Assembly: GCA_036365515.1 (NCBI GenBank)
Contig: CM070873.1
Coordinates: 45,001,657-45,065,656, forward strand
DNA length: 64,000 nt
DNA from: Torymus aiolomorphi
Lineage: Eukaryota > Arthropoda > Insecta > Hymenoptera > Torymidae
Direction of reading: 5' to 3'
The stretch's first letter is position 1; every line of letters begins with the position of its first letter. Under the pieces are notes generated by a model. The model was not told the DNA's origin and searched no databases. It worked only from the letters and a program-made list of their open reading frames with translations. A program made the position numbers and the translations under genes. Positions 24,611-35,400 of the stretch are shown one piece after another.

Positions 24611-25440
24611 CTTAAGGAGAATGAAATTTTTAATGTTTCCTTATTTAAATCGAAACGGAAAAAAAAAATAAAAAGGTAAACAAAACAAAATTTGTGCCTC
24701 TTCCAGTTCTATTTGTTTTCTTGTTTGGTAATTTAACAACAAAAAAAATCGAATTGACAAAAGACAATTTGTTGCGAGAAAAACAAGAATAAATCAAATA
24801 ATTTATAAAGCTGATGTATTGGGTCGTTTGTGCTTTGTCTAAATGTGTTGTAGTTGGCTTTACGCTTGCAACATACGCATTCAATAATTTATTAAAATAG
24901 GTAGATTTTGCTCGTTAAATTCTGTGAATTTTTGCGTGGATCGTGGTAAATAAATTTCAAGAATATTTTATTAATGATTGCAATTAAAATATTTTATCTC
25001 TTTATTATAACAAAAAGGGAAAAATTTATTACTGAATTATGTAGAATAATAATAATCTTTAAAAATAGATTTTTACTGGTCGATGTGAAACCGTCACAAT
25101 CGCTCCAGAAGGTAAAATAAATTATTAAACTGCGTATTTTGTTGGAGATGTTAATCTTAACTGGAAGTGTATTTGGTTTAACTTATAATTCCAAAGGTTA
25201 TTTTTCTAAAATTTTTATTGAAGGCTTAATACTTCAGTATAATAGAGAAGGAAAGAAAAGTTTGTTTTATTCACATAAATTTTGTGACCCGAATTTCCCT
25301 GAAATAGTTTAGAACATATATGCGTTTCTTGCTATTAGTTCTAAGTTATTTCGCTTGTCATAAATCTAATATTTTGACTTCGTACCTATTTTAATATAGT
25401 GCGTCCTTCGATCTTCTACGCTAAGAGGTAATAAGGTAAA
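24611..25440. other. AT-rich non-coding stretch
   Basis: No gene, RNA or repeat boundary was recognised. Confidence 0.4.
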
Positions 25441-26857
25441 TGTTTTTAATTTTTCAACCTGGCTTAAATGCAAACCTGGGCCTAATTCCCACCGAAATCC
25501 AAACCCAGAGCCAAAAAAAATTATTTTCAATTTTTCCACATTTTCCTTTATTTTTTTTGATCGACTTAATAATATCCGATCAGGCCAAAAAAAAATATGG
25601 GTAGATAGGAAATTTTAAGACCTTTCAGAAAATGGGCCTACTTACGAACGATATCCAAACCCAGTGACGAAAAAAATTATATTCGATTTTTTCATATTTT
25701 TCTTTATTTTTTTTTAACCGACTTAATAATATACGATCGAGCCAAAAAAAATATGGATAGATATAAAATTTCAAGACCTTTCAAAAAATGGGCCTACTTC
25801 CGACCGATATCCAAACCCCCAGAGTAAAAAAAAATTATTTTCGATTTTTCCATATTTTTCTTTATTTTTTAAAATCTATATACTATTTCGATTTTTCCAT
25901 ATTTTTCTTTATTTTTTTTAATCGAGTTAATAATATCCGATCAGGCCGACAAAAAATATGGGTAGATATAAAATTTTAAGACCTTTCAAAAAATGGGCCT
26001 ACTTCCCACCGATATCCAAACCCAAAGTAAAAAAAATTATTTTCGATTTTTCCATATTTTGCTTCTTTTTTTTTAACTGACTTAATTATATCCGGTTGGA
26101 CCGAAAAAAATATGGGTAGATAGGAAGTTTCAAGACCTTTCAAGAAATGGGCCTATTTCCGACCGATATCCAAATCCGGAGCCAAAAATAATTATTTTCG
26201 ATTTTTCCATATTTTTCTTTATTTTTTTTAATCGACTTAATAATATCCGATCGGGCCGACCAAAATATGGGTAGATAGGTAATTTTAAGATCTTTTAGAA
26301 AATGGGCCTAATTCCCACCGAAATCCAAACCCAGAGCCTAAAAAAATTATTTTCAATTTTTCCATATTTTTCTTTATTTTTTTTAGTAGACTTAATTAAT
26401 ATCCGGTTTGACCGAAAAAAATATGGGTAGATAGGAAATTTCAAGACCTTTTAGAAGTTAGTAAGATTTTTCCATATTTTTCTTTATTTTTTTTAATCGA
26501 CTTAATAATATCCGATCGGACCGAAAAAGCTATGGCTATATAGTAAATTTCAAGACCATTCAGAAAATGGGCCTACTTGCGATCGATATCCAAATCCAGA
26601 GCGAAAAATAATTATTTTCGATTTTTCCATATTTTCCTTTATTTTTTTTAATCGACTTAATAATATCCGATCGGGCCGACAAAAATATGGGTAGATACGT
26701 AATTTTAAGATCTTTTAGAAAATGGGCCTACTTCCCACCGAAATCCAAACCCAGAGCCAAAAAAAATTATTTTCGATTTTTCCATATTTTTCTTCATTTT
26801 TTTTTGATCGACTTAATAATATCCGATCGGGCCGAAAAAAATATGGGTAGATAGGTA
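25440..26857. repeat. About 155 bp satellite-like array, roughly nine copies
   Basis: The phrase GGGCCTACTTCCGACCG (with variants) recurs near 25478, 25634, 25790, 25995, 26148, 26305, 26564 and 26726. Each unit then shows ATCCAAACCCAGAGCC, a long A/T block, a CGACTTAATAATATCCGATC block and ATATGGGTAGATAGG. Spacing is mostly 153-162 bp, with some partial units. Homopolymer runs vary between copies. Confidence 0.85.
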
Positions 26858-26870
26858 ACACACACACACA

Positions 26871-26914
<44 letters not shown>

Positions 26915-26962
26915 CGCACACACACGCACACACACGCACGCACGCATGCACGCACACACACA
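26858..26962. repeat. (CA)n and (CACG)n microsatellite
   Basis: Alternating CA and CGCA runs directly follow the last 155 bp unit. Similar tracts precede the hairpin-ended repeats at 31.5, 41.8, 51.3 and 52.3 kb. Confidence 0.95.
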
Positions 26963-27169
26963 AGCCAGTTTGACTTTTCTCAGAGGAAAAAAAGCCAGTT
27001 AGCGCCGTTCCTGCAGAGGAAAAACTCCCAACTGACTGCATCTAATCAATTACTAGTTATCTTATTATCTTGACTGATCATCTTTTTATCTTTTTAAAAG
27101 TGTTTTAATCTTTTTGGTTATCCTTTTATCTTTATCTTATCTTATTATCTGAAAGTTATCTATAAGATG

Positions 27170-27330
27170 CCATCTAAATGTTACTTTTGTTTGTGAAGTC
27201 GAACTGGCTTTTCTTCGTCTGGGAGCGCGCAAACTGGCTTTTCTTCGCCTTGGAGGATCCAAACTGGCTTTTCTTCGTCTTAGACGCGTTTTTGGTTTTT
27301 CTTCGCCTGTAACTTCCAAGTTGGCTTTTC
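27170..27330. repeat. 30 bp minisatellite, about five copies
   Basis: CTGGCTTTTCTTCGTCT-type units follow one another about every 30 bp from 27203, with GC-rich spacers (GGGAGCGCGCAAA, TTGGAGGATCCAAA). Read on the minus strand, it would give an RRRKASL peptide repeat. That is probably not a gene, since no initiating context or flanking frame exists. Confidence 0.7.
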
Positions 27331-27423
27331 ATCGTACTGCGCGACGATATCTCGACTCAGGGAGCTCAGGAAAATATCGAAACTCATCGAAATCTCGAGG
27401 TCGAATAATTTCGCCGTTACCAA

Positions 27424-27442
27424 GCTTTCTCTTTGAGAAAGC
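27424..27442. repeat. Variant terminal hairpin of the CA-hairpin repeat family
   Basis: GCTTTCTCTTTGAGAAAGC is a perfect 8 bp stem. It is the variant form of the hairpin seen at 31598, 43947, 51491 and 52421. Confidence 0.6.
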
Positions 27443-27509
27443 AAAAAAATACGTGTCAAATATTTTTCGATGCTCTACCCATGTGCAAAGTTTCATGAAA
27501 ATCGGAGGC

Positions 27510-27785
27510 GGACACTAAGTATCCTTTCCTTGTGAGTACTCTGCCTTTAGGTGTAAGTATTTCCTGTAGATGGCGTTCAATGTCTTCAATCTTCCAGCTA
27601 CCTATTGGCAATGTCACTATCTCTTCTCCCACGTAAAACTTGTTATTGCCGATATCAATATTGGGTATTGAATTGAAGGTTAAAAGTTCAATCAATCCTA
27701 GAACGTATGTTTTATTTGCCAAGAGTTCAATCGGTGGAAAGTATTGAGCTTCTAGTACAGATGACGCTCCAGATAAACTTAACAT
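27510..27785 (-). pseudogene. Adintovirus/Maverick capsid-associated protein, 3'-truncated
   Basis: The minus-strand frame starts at ATG 27785 and contains EAQYFPPIELL and LLTFNSIPNID, a sequence type I associate with insect Maverick/adintovirus-like elements, next to protease and PLA2 genes. A capsid or capsid-associated role is inferred from this neighbourhood, not from a solved domain. The frame continues to 27456, but about the last 18 codons look like unrelated repeat sequence, so the gene is cut near 27510. Confidence 0.55.
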
Positions 27786-27837
27786 CAATGATTCACCTAT
27801 GACTGCATAATTAATACTATGTATAACATTTACATCG

Positions 27838-28840
27838 CTTTATATAGCCTCACTCGGAAACTTTAAACAGAGGTGCCCACAATTGCATGAGTTGTAATCT
27901 TGATATCTATCATGATTATACTTTATGGCGCTAACGCCCAGGTAATTCACAAGTTCTAAAGGGGCTGAAGGTCCCCGAAACTATCAAAGTACACAACGTT
28001 ATTGTCTCGTTTCCGATAGGCTATCCAATGTATACCATGTCCTCTTTCATCATCGAGATTAACCCATTAACGACGAAGCGACTATTTTGGGACACTCGAA
28101 GAAAAAAACATGTTTTCGGCTACATAGAGCGATGAAAACGGTACCCTATAAGTAAAATAAGATGTTCTTTCGAATCACGGTGTTAGTTTTTAGCTATCAC
28201 CCCTCCTAAGGGATGAAAATGGGGCGTGAATTGAAGAAAAGGTAAAAAAAAAACGTGTGGGATAAACGATAGAAAAAATCTATTCCATAGCTCAGAAATG
28301 ATTTGTTATTAAAATTTTTTTTTACGATTATCAGAAAAATACCCTATTCCCACCCCCTGCCAGGGGTTGCGAATTTCACCGCTTTGCACTACAAGTAAGG
28401 GTTGTTAATTTTATATCATAACAAGTAAAAACATACCATTTCTGAGTTCTGGAGCAGATTTTTTCATTTGTCCCACAACGTTTTTTTTTTACTTTTTCTT
28501 CAATTCATACCCCATTTTCAGCCCTTAGGAGGGGTGATAGCTAAAAACTAACACCGGGATTTAAAAGAACAGTTCATTTTACCTCTAGAGTACCGTTTTC
28601 ATCGCTCTATATGTAGCCGAGAACATGTTTTTTTCTTTGAGTGTCCCAAAATAGTCGCTTCGGCGTTAATGGGTTAACGATCGCCGACTCGTGGTAATGT
28701 AGACTCTTTGGTAATGTATTTCGCATAAATACACTTCGAAAGTATGAAATTTGTAAAATACGAGCATATTTTATCAAGTCAGCGTCAGTCAGTGCTCTGT
28801 GAGGTAATTTTACATTGAAGTTTTCTTTTGCAATGTCCAC
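27838..28840 (-). pseudogene. Adenain-type cysteine protease of an adintovirus/Maverick, split by a MITE
   Basis: Adenain-like proteases cleave capsid and core precursors during virion maturation. The N-terminal part lies at 28840-28678 (LTDADLIKYARI and RSVFMRN). The rest resumes left of a MITE at 28062, with the catalytic His in GIHWIAYRK near 28030, the acidic YFDSFGD block near 27985, and the nucleophile Cys in CGHLCL near 27865-27881. Two breaks are present: the 611 bp MITE inserted at a TTAA, and a one-base frameshift near 27960. Its start overlaps the pX-like frame by 56 bp, as in compact viral genomes. Confidence 0.75.
28063..28673. mobile_element. piggyBac-type MITE (611 bp), TTAA target duplication
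   Basis: CCCATTAACG at 28063 and CGTTAATGGG ending at 28673 are exact inverted ends, and TTAA flanks both (28059-28062 and 28674-28677). The inverted arms extend about 200 bp each, with a few differences. The centre (about 28280-28460) is non-coding. TTAA targets are the hallmark of piggyBac transposition. Confidence 0.85.
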
Positions 28841-29285
28841 TATGGGGTTTTAGATAGATGCCATAACCTGTTTTATGCGGTTTAAGGTATAGACCTTTAC
28901 CCAGAGCAATCTCTTCCATCGCCTTGTTATTTCTTTGACTTTCTTCAAGTTGTCGTTTAGCAGCTTTTGCATCATTTACTGCTTTAGTTATGCCGACAGC
29001 GCCACCTGCCAGTGCACCAGTTGCACTTAGGCCTGCAAATAATGGAATCAGAAAAGGTAGGAATCCACCGATTTTTCGTGGAACTGGTAGTACACGAGGA
29101 ATGTGTACTTTGGCTTTACCACCAGCCTTCTTTACAGCATCTCGAGCACTTTTCAATGCAGTTTGAATAACTTTGCGTAAATCGCTACTATGGGAAATCG
29201 GTTTTGAGGCTGCTTTAACTACTTTAGCGAGTGTAGTGGTTGAGTTCTTTTTCAACCCCATATCGAATTTTGATTTTAATTTCAT
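28785..29285 (-). CDS. Adenovirus pX/Mu-like core protein of an adintovirus/Maverick
   Basis: An intact 166-residue frame begins at ATG 29285. The N-terminal half is Lys-rich. Residues about 64-72 (RVLPVPRKI) lead into a hydrophobic Gly/Ala segment at about 73-100 (FLPFLIPLFAGLSATG). After it come a charged helix and GKGLYLKPHK-type repeats at the C-terminus. This arrangement is characteristic of a small virion protein in adintoviruses compared with adenovirus pX/pVI. A role in DNA condensation or membrane interaction is inferred. It lies 20 bp after the PLA2 gene and overlaps the protease start. Confidence 0.65.
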   Translation of the reverse strand: MKLKSKFDMGLKKNSTTTLAKVVKAASKPISHSSDLRKVIQTALKSARDAVKKAGGKAKVHIPRVLPVPRKIGGFLPFLIPLFAGLSATGALAGGAVGITKAVNDAKAAKRQLEESQRNNKAMEEIALGKGLYLKPHKTGYGIYLKPHSGHCKRKLQCKITSQSTD

Positions 29286-29305
29286 AGCGTTTATTACAGT
29301 ATAAG

Positions 29306-29620
29306 CTACTGTTTTCTCACCAAGACTAGCATCTTTAGCAAAACACGTTTCCAGGCTTTATCTGCTAATACTCTATCAGCAGCGTTTCTAGCCTCAACGC
29401 TTTCTCGATTCCGTGAGTAGGCTATATCGTGTTCTTTACAAACTTGGTCTAAAGGATTAATTCCAGGGTCACCTCGAGCAAGACGCTTTGCAAGTTTGGT
29501 CCCTGGACCACAATATTCATAGCCAGGCAAATGCAATTCAAATGGAAGCTTATAGATGACTGTATTGACTAAGCCTCGACCTTTATGAGTATTTCGTTTA
29601 CGCTGCTTATGCTCAATCAT
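29306..29620 (-). CDS. Parvovirus-type phospholipase A2 domain protein
   Basis: The 104-residue frame starts at ATG 29620. It has the calcium-loop motif YCGPGT at residues 36-41 and the catalytic His-Asp pair in CKEHDIAY at residues 64-65, the arrangement seen in the PLA2 domain of parvovirus capsids and in PLA2 genes of adintovirus/Maverick elements. In viruses this activity breaches endosomal membranes. The frame is intact and carries a basic N-terminus (KQRKRNTHKGRG). It is the first gene of the leftward cluster. Confidence 0.8.
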   Translation of the reverse strand: MIEHKQRKRNTHKGRGLVNTVIYKLPFELHLPGYEYCGPGTKLAKRLARGDPGINPLDQVCKEHDIAYSRNRESVEARNAADRVLADKAWKRVLLKMLVLVRKQ

Positions 29621-29726
29621 GATGTTAACGCCTCGGAGGATAAATACATACTAACTGGAAATGTATATAAGTATGATGTATATATACGTTCATAGTTAGT
29701 TTTCTTTAAGACATCAAACATTGAAC
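29621..29726. promoter_or_regulatory. Divergent viral intergenic promoter region
   Basis: Only 106 bp separate the leftward PLA2 gene from the rightward ATPase gene. The spacer contains two TATA-like tracts (TGTATATAAGTA near 29660 and GTATATATACG near 29680), which could serve the two directions. This is inferred from position and composition. Confidence 0.45.
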
Positions 29727-30505
29727 ATGGAGTTCAAGGAGCAACATGTTAAACTACCTGTTGTGAATTTTGATAAATTAATGACTCAGCAAAAATTAAA
29801 AAAGCATCATGGAGAATTACTTCCCAATAATATTAGAGCTGCATTCTATGGACCATCAAACTGTGGTAAAACTAATGCAATACTTTCACTCATTACTCAT
29901 CCTAGTGGATTAAAATTTGAGAAATGTATATGTTTACTCAAAGTCACTCGAACAGCCCAAGTATTGTACAAATTTCTCAAGCTTCTCTTGAAGCCTATAA
30001 ATGGAATTATTTCTCATTCTGGGATCATGATGAAGTAATATCAATAGAAGATTTACTTCCAAATTCAATTATCATATTTGATGATGTAGCATGTGAAAAA
30101 CAAGAAAACAATAAAAATTTCTTTTGTATGGGAAGACACAAAAATGTGGACTGCTTCTATCTATGTCAATTTTACGCTTACATTCCAAAGCATCTAATAC
30201 GAGATAATATTAATTTATTAGTATTATTTCGACAAGATGATATGAATTTAAAGCATGTATATAATGATCATGTAAACACAGATATGTCATATGCTCAATT
30301 TAGAGATTTGTGTTCAAGTTGCTGGAATAATGGTAAGTATGGATTCCTTGTTATCGACAAAGAGAGGGCACTTGGTAGTGGTCGATATAGAAAGGGGTTC
30401 GATCAATTTCTTAAATATAGCTGCCCCAAAGCAAAACCGAGTAGTGTTTATCAAACAATATGGCATACCTCAAGCAAGAGGAAAACGTTCTCAATCAAAT
30501 TGTAA
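29727..30505 (+). pseudogene. FtsK/HerA (A32-like) genome-packaging ATPase, frameshifted
   Basis: Packaging ATPases pump DNA into the capsid. The frame starts at ATG 29727. Walker A is GPSNCGKTNA near 29850-29880, and Walker B (IIIFDDVA) lies near 30068-30091. Sequence after that, including GRHKNVDCFYLCQ and an Arg-containing RALGSGRYRKG near the end, fits the adintovirus/Maverick packaging ATPase. The two motifs are in different frames, with the shift between about 29915 and 29990, so the protein is broken. Confidence 0.85.
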
Positions 30506-30777
30506 AATCGAGAGAAGCAATTAAGCGAAAGTAAAAGCAGTTGAGGCAAGATAAAACAGATGTAGAAAAGGTGTTAGGTAAAACATTTAAGCCTATCGTA
30601 AGTCCGCTTGAAAAACTCGTTGATGCTGCACAAACAAAGAAGGAAAAAGTAATTAAAATAAAACCAAAAGAGCAAGCAGCTGTTGAAGAACAAAATTCAA
30701 GTGAGGAAGAGGAGCAGTTACAAAGTGATCTTGACGAAACTGTCAAGACTAGACCAGTAAGATACATCCTTTGAAAT
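30460..30777 (+). pseudogene. Adintovirus/Maverick gene of unknown function
   Basis: The frame begins at an ATG at 30460, overlapping the ATPase end. It is interrupted by a TAA at 30529-30531 and continues in frame to 30777. The protein is Lys/Glu-rich, with KTFKPIVSPLEKLV and an acidic stretch near the end, and is probably coiled-coil. I do not know its function. Its position after the ATPase suggests a virion or DNA-processing role. Confidence 0.5.
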
Positions 30778-30819
30778 GGCTGAAAGTGATGTGGATGATG
30801 ATGAGCAATCACAAGCAGT

Positions 30820-31254
30820 TACATAGGACGAAATAGAATCATTTAAGCGAGCTTATTTACAGACTTTTCAGAAACGTGCCAAATCTCTTGACAATACATA
30901 TGGTACTCCATTCGTACATAGAGGATGACAGGTTAAAAATTGGCGATTCACCGATACATTTTACAAAAGATTATGTAAATGTATAAAATATGAATTATCC
31001 AAGCTGGTCTACTTCAATTGCTCTTTCAGAAGCAACCAGATTCGATGTATATAAGTTCGAATGATATACAAAATTGTCGAAAAATCGTAGAAGTGACGAA
31101 TACTTTTAGGAAGAATTATAGTGAAACAGAACCTCTACGTAAGTCTACTAGTAAAAAATATAAAGATTATATAGCTCCCTACTTCAATAAATCACCAAAG
31201 AGAAAACCTCAACTGATGAGAATTTTCCATCGGTCTTACAGTCTTATAAATTAA
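30820..31254 (+). pseudogene. Decayed continuation of the viral plus-strand cluster
   Basis: Pieces in more than one frame can be read: YLQTFQKRAKSLD near 30855, then a frame from about 31018 with FRKNYSETEPLRKSTSKKY and ending at 31254. They resemble the last plus-strand gene of insect adintovirus-like elements, but at least two frame changes are needed. Function unknown. Viral sequence is not recognised beyond 31260. Confidence 0.4.
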
Positions 31255-31268
31255 ATTAAAATAATTAA

Positions 31269-31382
31269 TATTTATGACAGAGCGATTAAATTGTCACATA
31301 AAGATTTTAGGAAAAAGAATTTAAATTTAGTTAGAGAACATTTATTAAGAATAGTTATCCTGTAAAATTTACAAATTTTTGA
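31269..31382 (+). pseudogene. Penelope-like element fragment (RT C-terminal region)
   Basis: The frame contains YDRAIKLSHKDFRKKN, the type of sequence found after the reverse transcriptase and before the GIY-YIG domain of Penelope-like elements; compare FHKDNINTAKHLLREN in the copy at 43.4 kb. It is only about 110 bp long. Confidence 0.5.
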
Positions 31383-31471
31383 ATGCGTGTGCCGTCTTCA
31401 AACCAATTCTAGCTTGTTGCATAGGGTTTTTAGAATACCTTAGAATTTGAACCTATGATCGGGTTGCCCGA

Positions 31472-31616
31472 TCGCACGCACGCACGCGCGCACACACGAA
31501 AATTTGTTTGCTCAAAAACGATAAATTTTAGTGCCAAAATCCTTAAAACATATTTTTAAACATTTCTTGTCTCAAAAATCTTTTTCACCATTATAAAGCT
31601 TCCTCTTTGAGGAAGC
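31472..31616. repeat. CA-hairpin repeat end
   Basis: A short CACG/CA tract (31472-31498) is followed after 100 bp by GCTTCCTCTTTGAGGAAGC at 31598-31616. This spacing is the same as in the copies at 51.3 and 52.3 kb. Confidence 0.6.
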
Positions 31617-31619
31617 AAG

Positions 31620-32224
31620 ATGTAAAATATGCATATTCTCAGAGATTTTTTTTAATTGTTTTAATTAATTTTTTTCAACAATAATTATTGTAATCTTATG
31701 GAAATTTATAATAAAAAAAATTGCTTTTTCGACATTTATAACGGAAGGATAGACGTAACGAAGGATTATTGGTGTAGAAAACCCCAAAACAAGGTCAATC
31801 ATAAGCGTTTGAACGGGCGCACGAACGGCCACATGCACGCATCTATTTCTTATCGTCACTGTTTTTTTGTGACAGATACACACAAAAATCAACATTTTTG
31901 GATATTATAACATACAAAAATTTCTGTTTTGTAAACTTATGAAAATGTAATTAAATTAATTATTTCGTCAGTGGTATTTGTAACCCTCGGTCGGGCTGCG
32001 GGGAATTGGAAGGGATGCTATGGTTGAGAAATAAGAAGTTATACGCTCCCGATGTAATATTAATAAAATAACAATTATAAACTTTATCTAGATTTAATGA
32101 AAGGGGCCGCTCACGCGGAACCGTTGTATGAGAAGGTCACTAACAGGGGAAACATGCTTGTGGGTTTCTGGCAAAAAGGTACAGCTGCCCCGATGCGGCT
32201 CTCTTACCCTGGCAAATTTCTACT
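31620..32224. other. Non-coding stretch
   Basis: It contains a GC-richer part (31985-32220) of unknown origin and no credible coding frame. Confidence 0.35.
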
Positions 32225-32800
32225 ACGCGCACTTTGACACCGATATCCCGAAAATTCGGAAAATGGCTTGAGCAACAAATTTGGGCTTAGCGTAAAAAAT
32301 TAGCAACAAATTAGCAACAAAATATCCGATAGTTGTTTGTTGAATTATTCGTCATTTAAGAAAAATACTTTAGTCGAGGGATGCCCTGGTAGCGCCCATA
32401 GGCGCCATTTTGTTTTTGGAGAGTCGAGACCTAGCTTAAGTCTTAAGGTAGCAGCACCGCCAGGACATCTCCGAAAAGGCTCGAGCAACAAATTTGGGCT
32501 TAATGTAAAAAATTAGCAACAAATTAGCAACAAAATATCCCATAGTTGTTTGTTGAATTATTCGTGATTTAAGAAAATTGCGTAATCCGGAGCATGACCA
32601 TGTTCCGGCAATAGGCGGCATTTTGTTTTTGGAGATTCGGGACCTAGCCTATCTTTAAGCAACGACTGGAGCAACAAATTCGGGGTTTGCGTAACAAATT
32701 AGCAACAAATTAGCAACAAATTAGCAACAAATTATGGTATAGTTTTCATAGTTGCGGTCATTAGTGCCGGTGCTACCTTAACAGACATGTTTTGTCGCTA
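32225..32800. repeat. Partial copies of the foldback-element unit
   Basis: GAGCAACAAATTTGGGCTTA blocks at about 32270 and 32482 (212 bp apart), multiple AGCAACAAATTAGCAACAAA motifs, and an ATTATGGTATAGTTT end near 32733 match parts of the 6 kb foldback element at 44.1-50.2 kb. Confidence 0.65.
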
Positions 32801-32847
32801 CTTTCATCAGAATTGCACATATATATATGTTAAATTCTACAGAAAAT

Positions 32848-33650
32848 TGGCACTAACTGTGGTCGAAAAATTGTAAAAATTCAAAGTTGCAGCACACTTC
32901 CAACAACTGGTTTTTCCTATTTTGTAGCAAAAATAATGCACGAAAAGTGTGTCGAACTAAGGAAATCGTAACAGTGTTTTTAAAGAAGCTACATTTAATT
33001 TTTCTTATGGAAATTTAATATGGGAAAAATAGACGAAAAGTAGTCATTAGTGATTAACCAATAGCAAGCTACTTGCTCTTCAGTAAAGCCTCTTCAGTAG
33101 AAGAGGTAAAAACAAATTTCACAAAAAAGCGATTAAAGTAGAAGAAAAGAGCTTTAATTTGAGACTAGAATCGTTAAAATCGGTCGATTCTGTGCAAAGC
33201 TATGTGAATTTGAAAATGGCGAAAAGTGGCGAAAAATGACCAAAATTTTAAGAATTACGTGGATTTGGGGGAAAAGTCGCTCATTTTTGGCCATTTTTCG
33301 CAATTTTCAAATTCACGTAGCTTTGCACAGAATCGACCGATTTTAACGATTCTAGTCTCAAATTATAGCTCTTTTCTTCTACTTTAGTCACTTTTTTGTA
33401 AAATTTGTTTTTGCCTCTTCAGTAGCTTGCTATTGGTTAATCATCAATGACTACTTTTCGTCTATTTTTCCCATGTTAAATTTCCATAAGAAAAATTAAA
33501 TGTAGCTTCTGGAAAAACACTATATTCCGATTTCCTTGGTTTGACATACTTCGTGCATTATTTTTGCTACAGAATAGGAAAAACCAGTTGTTGGAGGTGT
33601 GCTTCAACTTCGAATTTTTACGATTTTTCGACCACATTTAGGTGCTACTG
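32848..33650. repeat. 0.8 kb palindrome (foldback element)
   Basis: The left arm from about 32848 (GGCACTAACTGTGGTCGAAA) is matched in reverse complement up to about 33650. The centre lies near 33252. An AATCGGTCGATTCTGTGCAA block and a TTGCACAGAATCGACCGATT block face each other around it. Arms are about 390 bp, with small indels. There is no coding content. Confidence 0.8.
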
Positions 33651-34539
33651 CTTCTGCGTGAGTATATATCTCGGAAAAAACGTCTTTATGGATATCGGGT
33701 TATAGTCGGGCGACGTACTCACGATTATTTTGAGAGATGCGCGAGAAATTAGCCGGCTTTTTTTACTGCATATACTTACATTACGGATGTATACTATCCA
33801 ATCGGTGTACATGCTGCGCCTCGGTGGCGAAGAGAGTATAATCGTGTAATGTAATCCGCGGTAAGACGGCGGGTGTGGAGCGAGACGTAACGTTTGTATT
33901 TGGGTTTGAATGAGATTCTCTATTCTTAAAAAAACGATGGCCGGATGTTGTGAAGCTTTTAAAGATTGATTTTGATTGGTCTGTAAGGAACAGTCACGAT
34001 ATTTCGCTACTTCCGCTATATTTGTATTTTTGAAATTGAATTTTTATTCTTAACTATTTACAACTAAATAATTAATCAAATTAGAATAAAAAGATGAATT
34101 TGTTCATGCTTTGAAAAATTATCTGATTATCCTATCATTAAAACTAATTAAAATGAAATTATAATGAAAAATCATACATTTATAACGTGAGAAACAAAAT
34201 AGTACGTGCGCAGCGCATTTGGATTTTGCTAGTGTATACACTGAGAAAATAGTTTAGTAAAAATTATTAATAATTTTGTAAAAATTACTATACTTTCTGG
34301 GAAAGCCACCACAAACTGTAAAAACTCAAAATATTACTATACTTTATAAGAAATTTTACAGAAAGATAGGGAAATTTACTATAAGTACTGTAAAATTTAC
34401 TGTAAATTATGGTCATTTTTTGAGTTATTTACAGATTGTGTTAGCTTTATCAGACAGTATTTATTTATTTATTTTCATCATTAAATGGGCACTTACCCTC
34501 TTACAACTTATCAATTATGTACAATATTATATAAAAGAT

Positions 34540-35105
34540 TGTCACGGGGTGGTTATTAGGGCTAAGACGCGTTTCACCTGCACGTCTTAGCGGTTCAACT
34601 CCGGGTCCTCCGGTTCAACTCTCGGAGATCCAATAGCCAGATTAGGCAGCGGATGCTACAACGTCGTGCAATATAAACCTAATCTGGTTACTTACCATGC
34701 AACACGCAAGTCGGAGACTCGCGCTTTATTTCTGCCAGGGACTCGAACTCCTCACCGGATTCCTGGTTCGTGTGCCAGCTGCTCAGATGTAAACGATACG
34801 TTCTCACTAACGTAACGACCGCGGTGGCGGCGGAGAACGGGGAATGACTAAGGTCGCGAAATGATAACTCGAGCAGTTAATGTTAATAATAAAGGCTATT
34901 GTTTATTGAATAAAAGAAGTTGAGGTTTGGTAAAAGTGCAGTATATAAAAGAAGTTGAATTTAGTTATTGACGGAACGGGTTAAATAGTCAAAAGTGAAT
35001 CGGTATATTGAATATCCTATCCTAACGGTGCGCCAGCACTATCTTACAGACGTCAGCTGTCTCGGAGACTGACGTCATGCTCGCGGTAACTTACGCTGCA
35101 CACGT
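34540..35105 (-). repeat. LTR fragment, same family as 15.6-21.3 kb
   Basis: Starting TGTCACGG at 34540, about 565 bp match the reverse complement of the 3' part of the 1.43 kb LTR, including the TAACGACCGCGG and TAACTCGAGCAGTTAA blocks and the CTGACGTC block. It is more diverged than the two paired LTRs and truncated on the right. Confidence 0.85.
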
Positions 35106-35139
35106 GAGGTATACCAATAGAATCATCCAAACAAAATTG

Positions 35140-35400
35140 TGGGTATAGTATTTACATATACGGAGCGCTTGACAAACGTGTTTTTCCAAAACAATGATGA
35201 GAATTAAATAAAAACCGTACTGTCGGTAAGTAGGAATCTGCATTTGACCTACTTTTCAAACGAGCATAGCTAACGAAAATGCTAATAAAATAACTCAAAA
35301 AAATTTCTGAATAGTGTTTACGTGTACGAAGCTCTTGACAACCGTCTTTTTCCAAATAAACGTTTGAACGTTGATTTAAAAAATATTGAAATTAGGGTTT
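35140..35400 (-). repeat. About 185 bp repeat, two reversed copies
   Basis: ATAGTATTTACATATACGGAGCGC near 35148 and its diverged copy near 35314 are the reverse complement of the repeat pair at 24240-24610. Confidence 0.6.

Noticed and set aside
25440..26857. A CRISPR array
   Set aside because: Units are about 155 bp, lack unique spacers, and lie in eukaryotic transposon-rich DNA.
27137..27319. A Lys/Arg-rich repeat protein from the 30 bp minisatellite
   Set aside because: Only five short units, no start context or extended frame, and flanked by microsatellite and repeat sequence.
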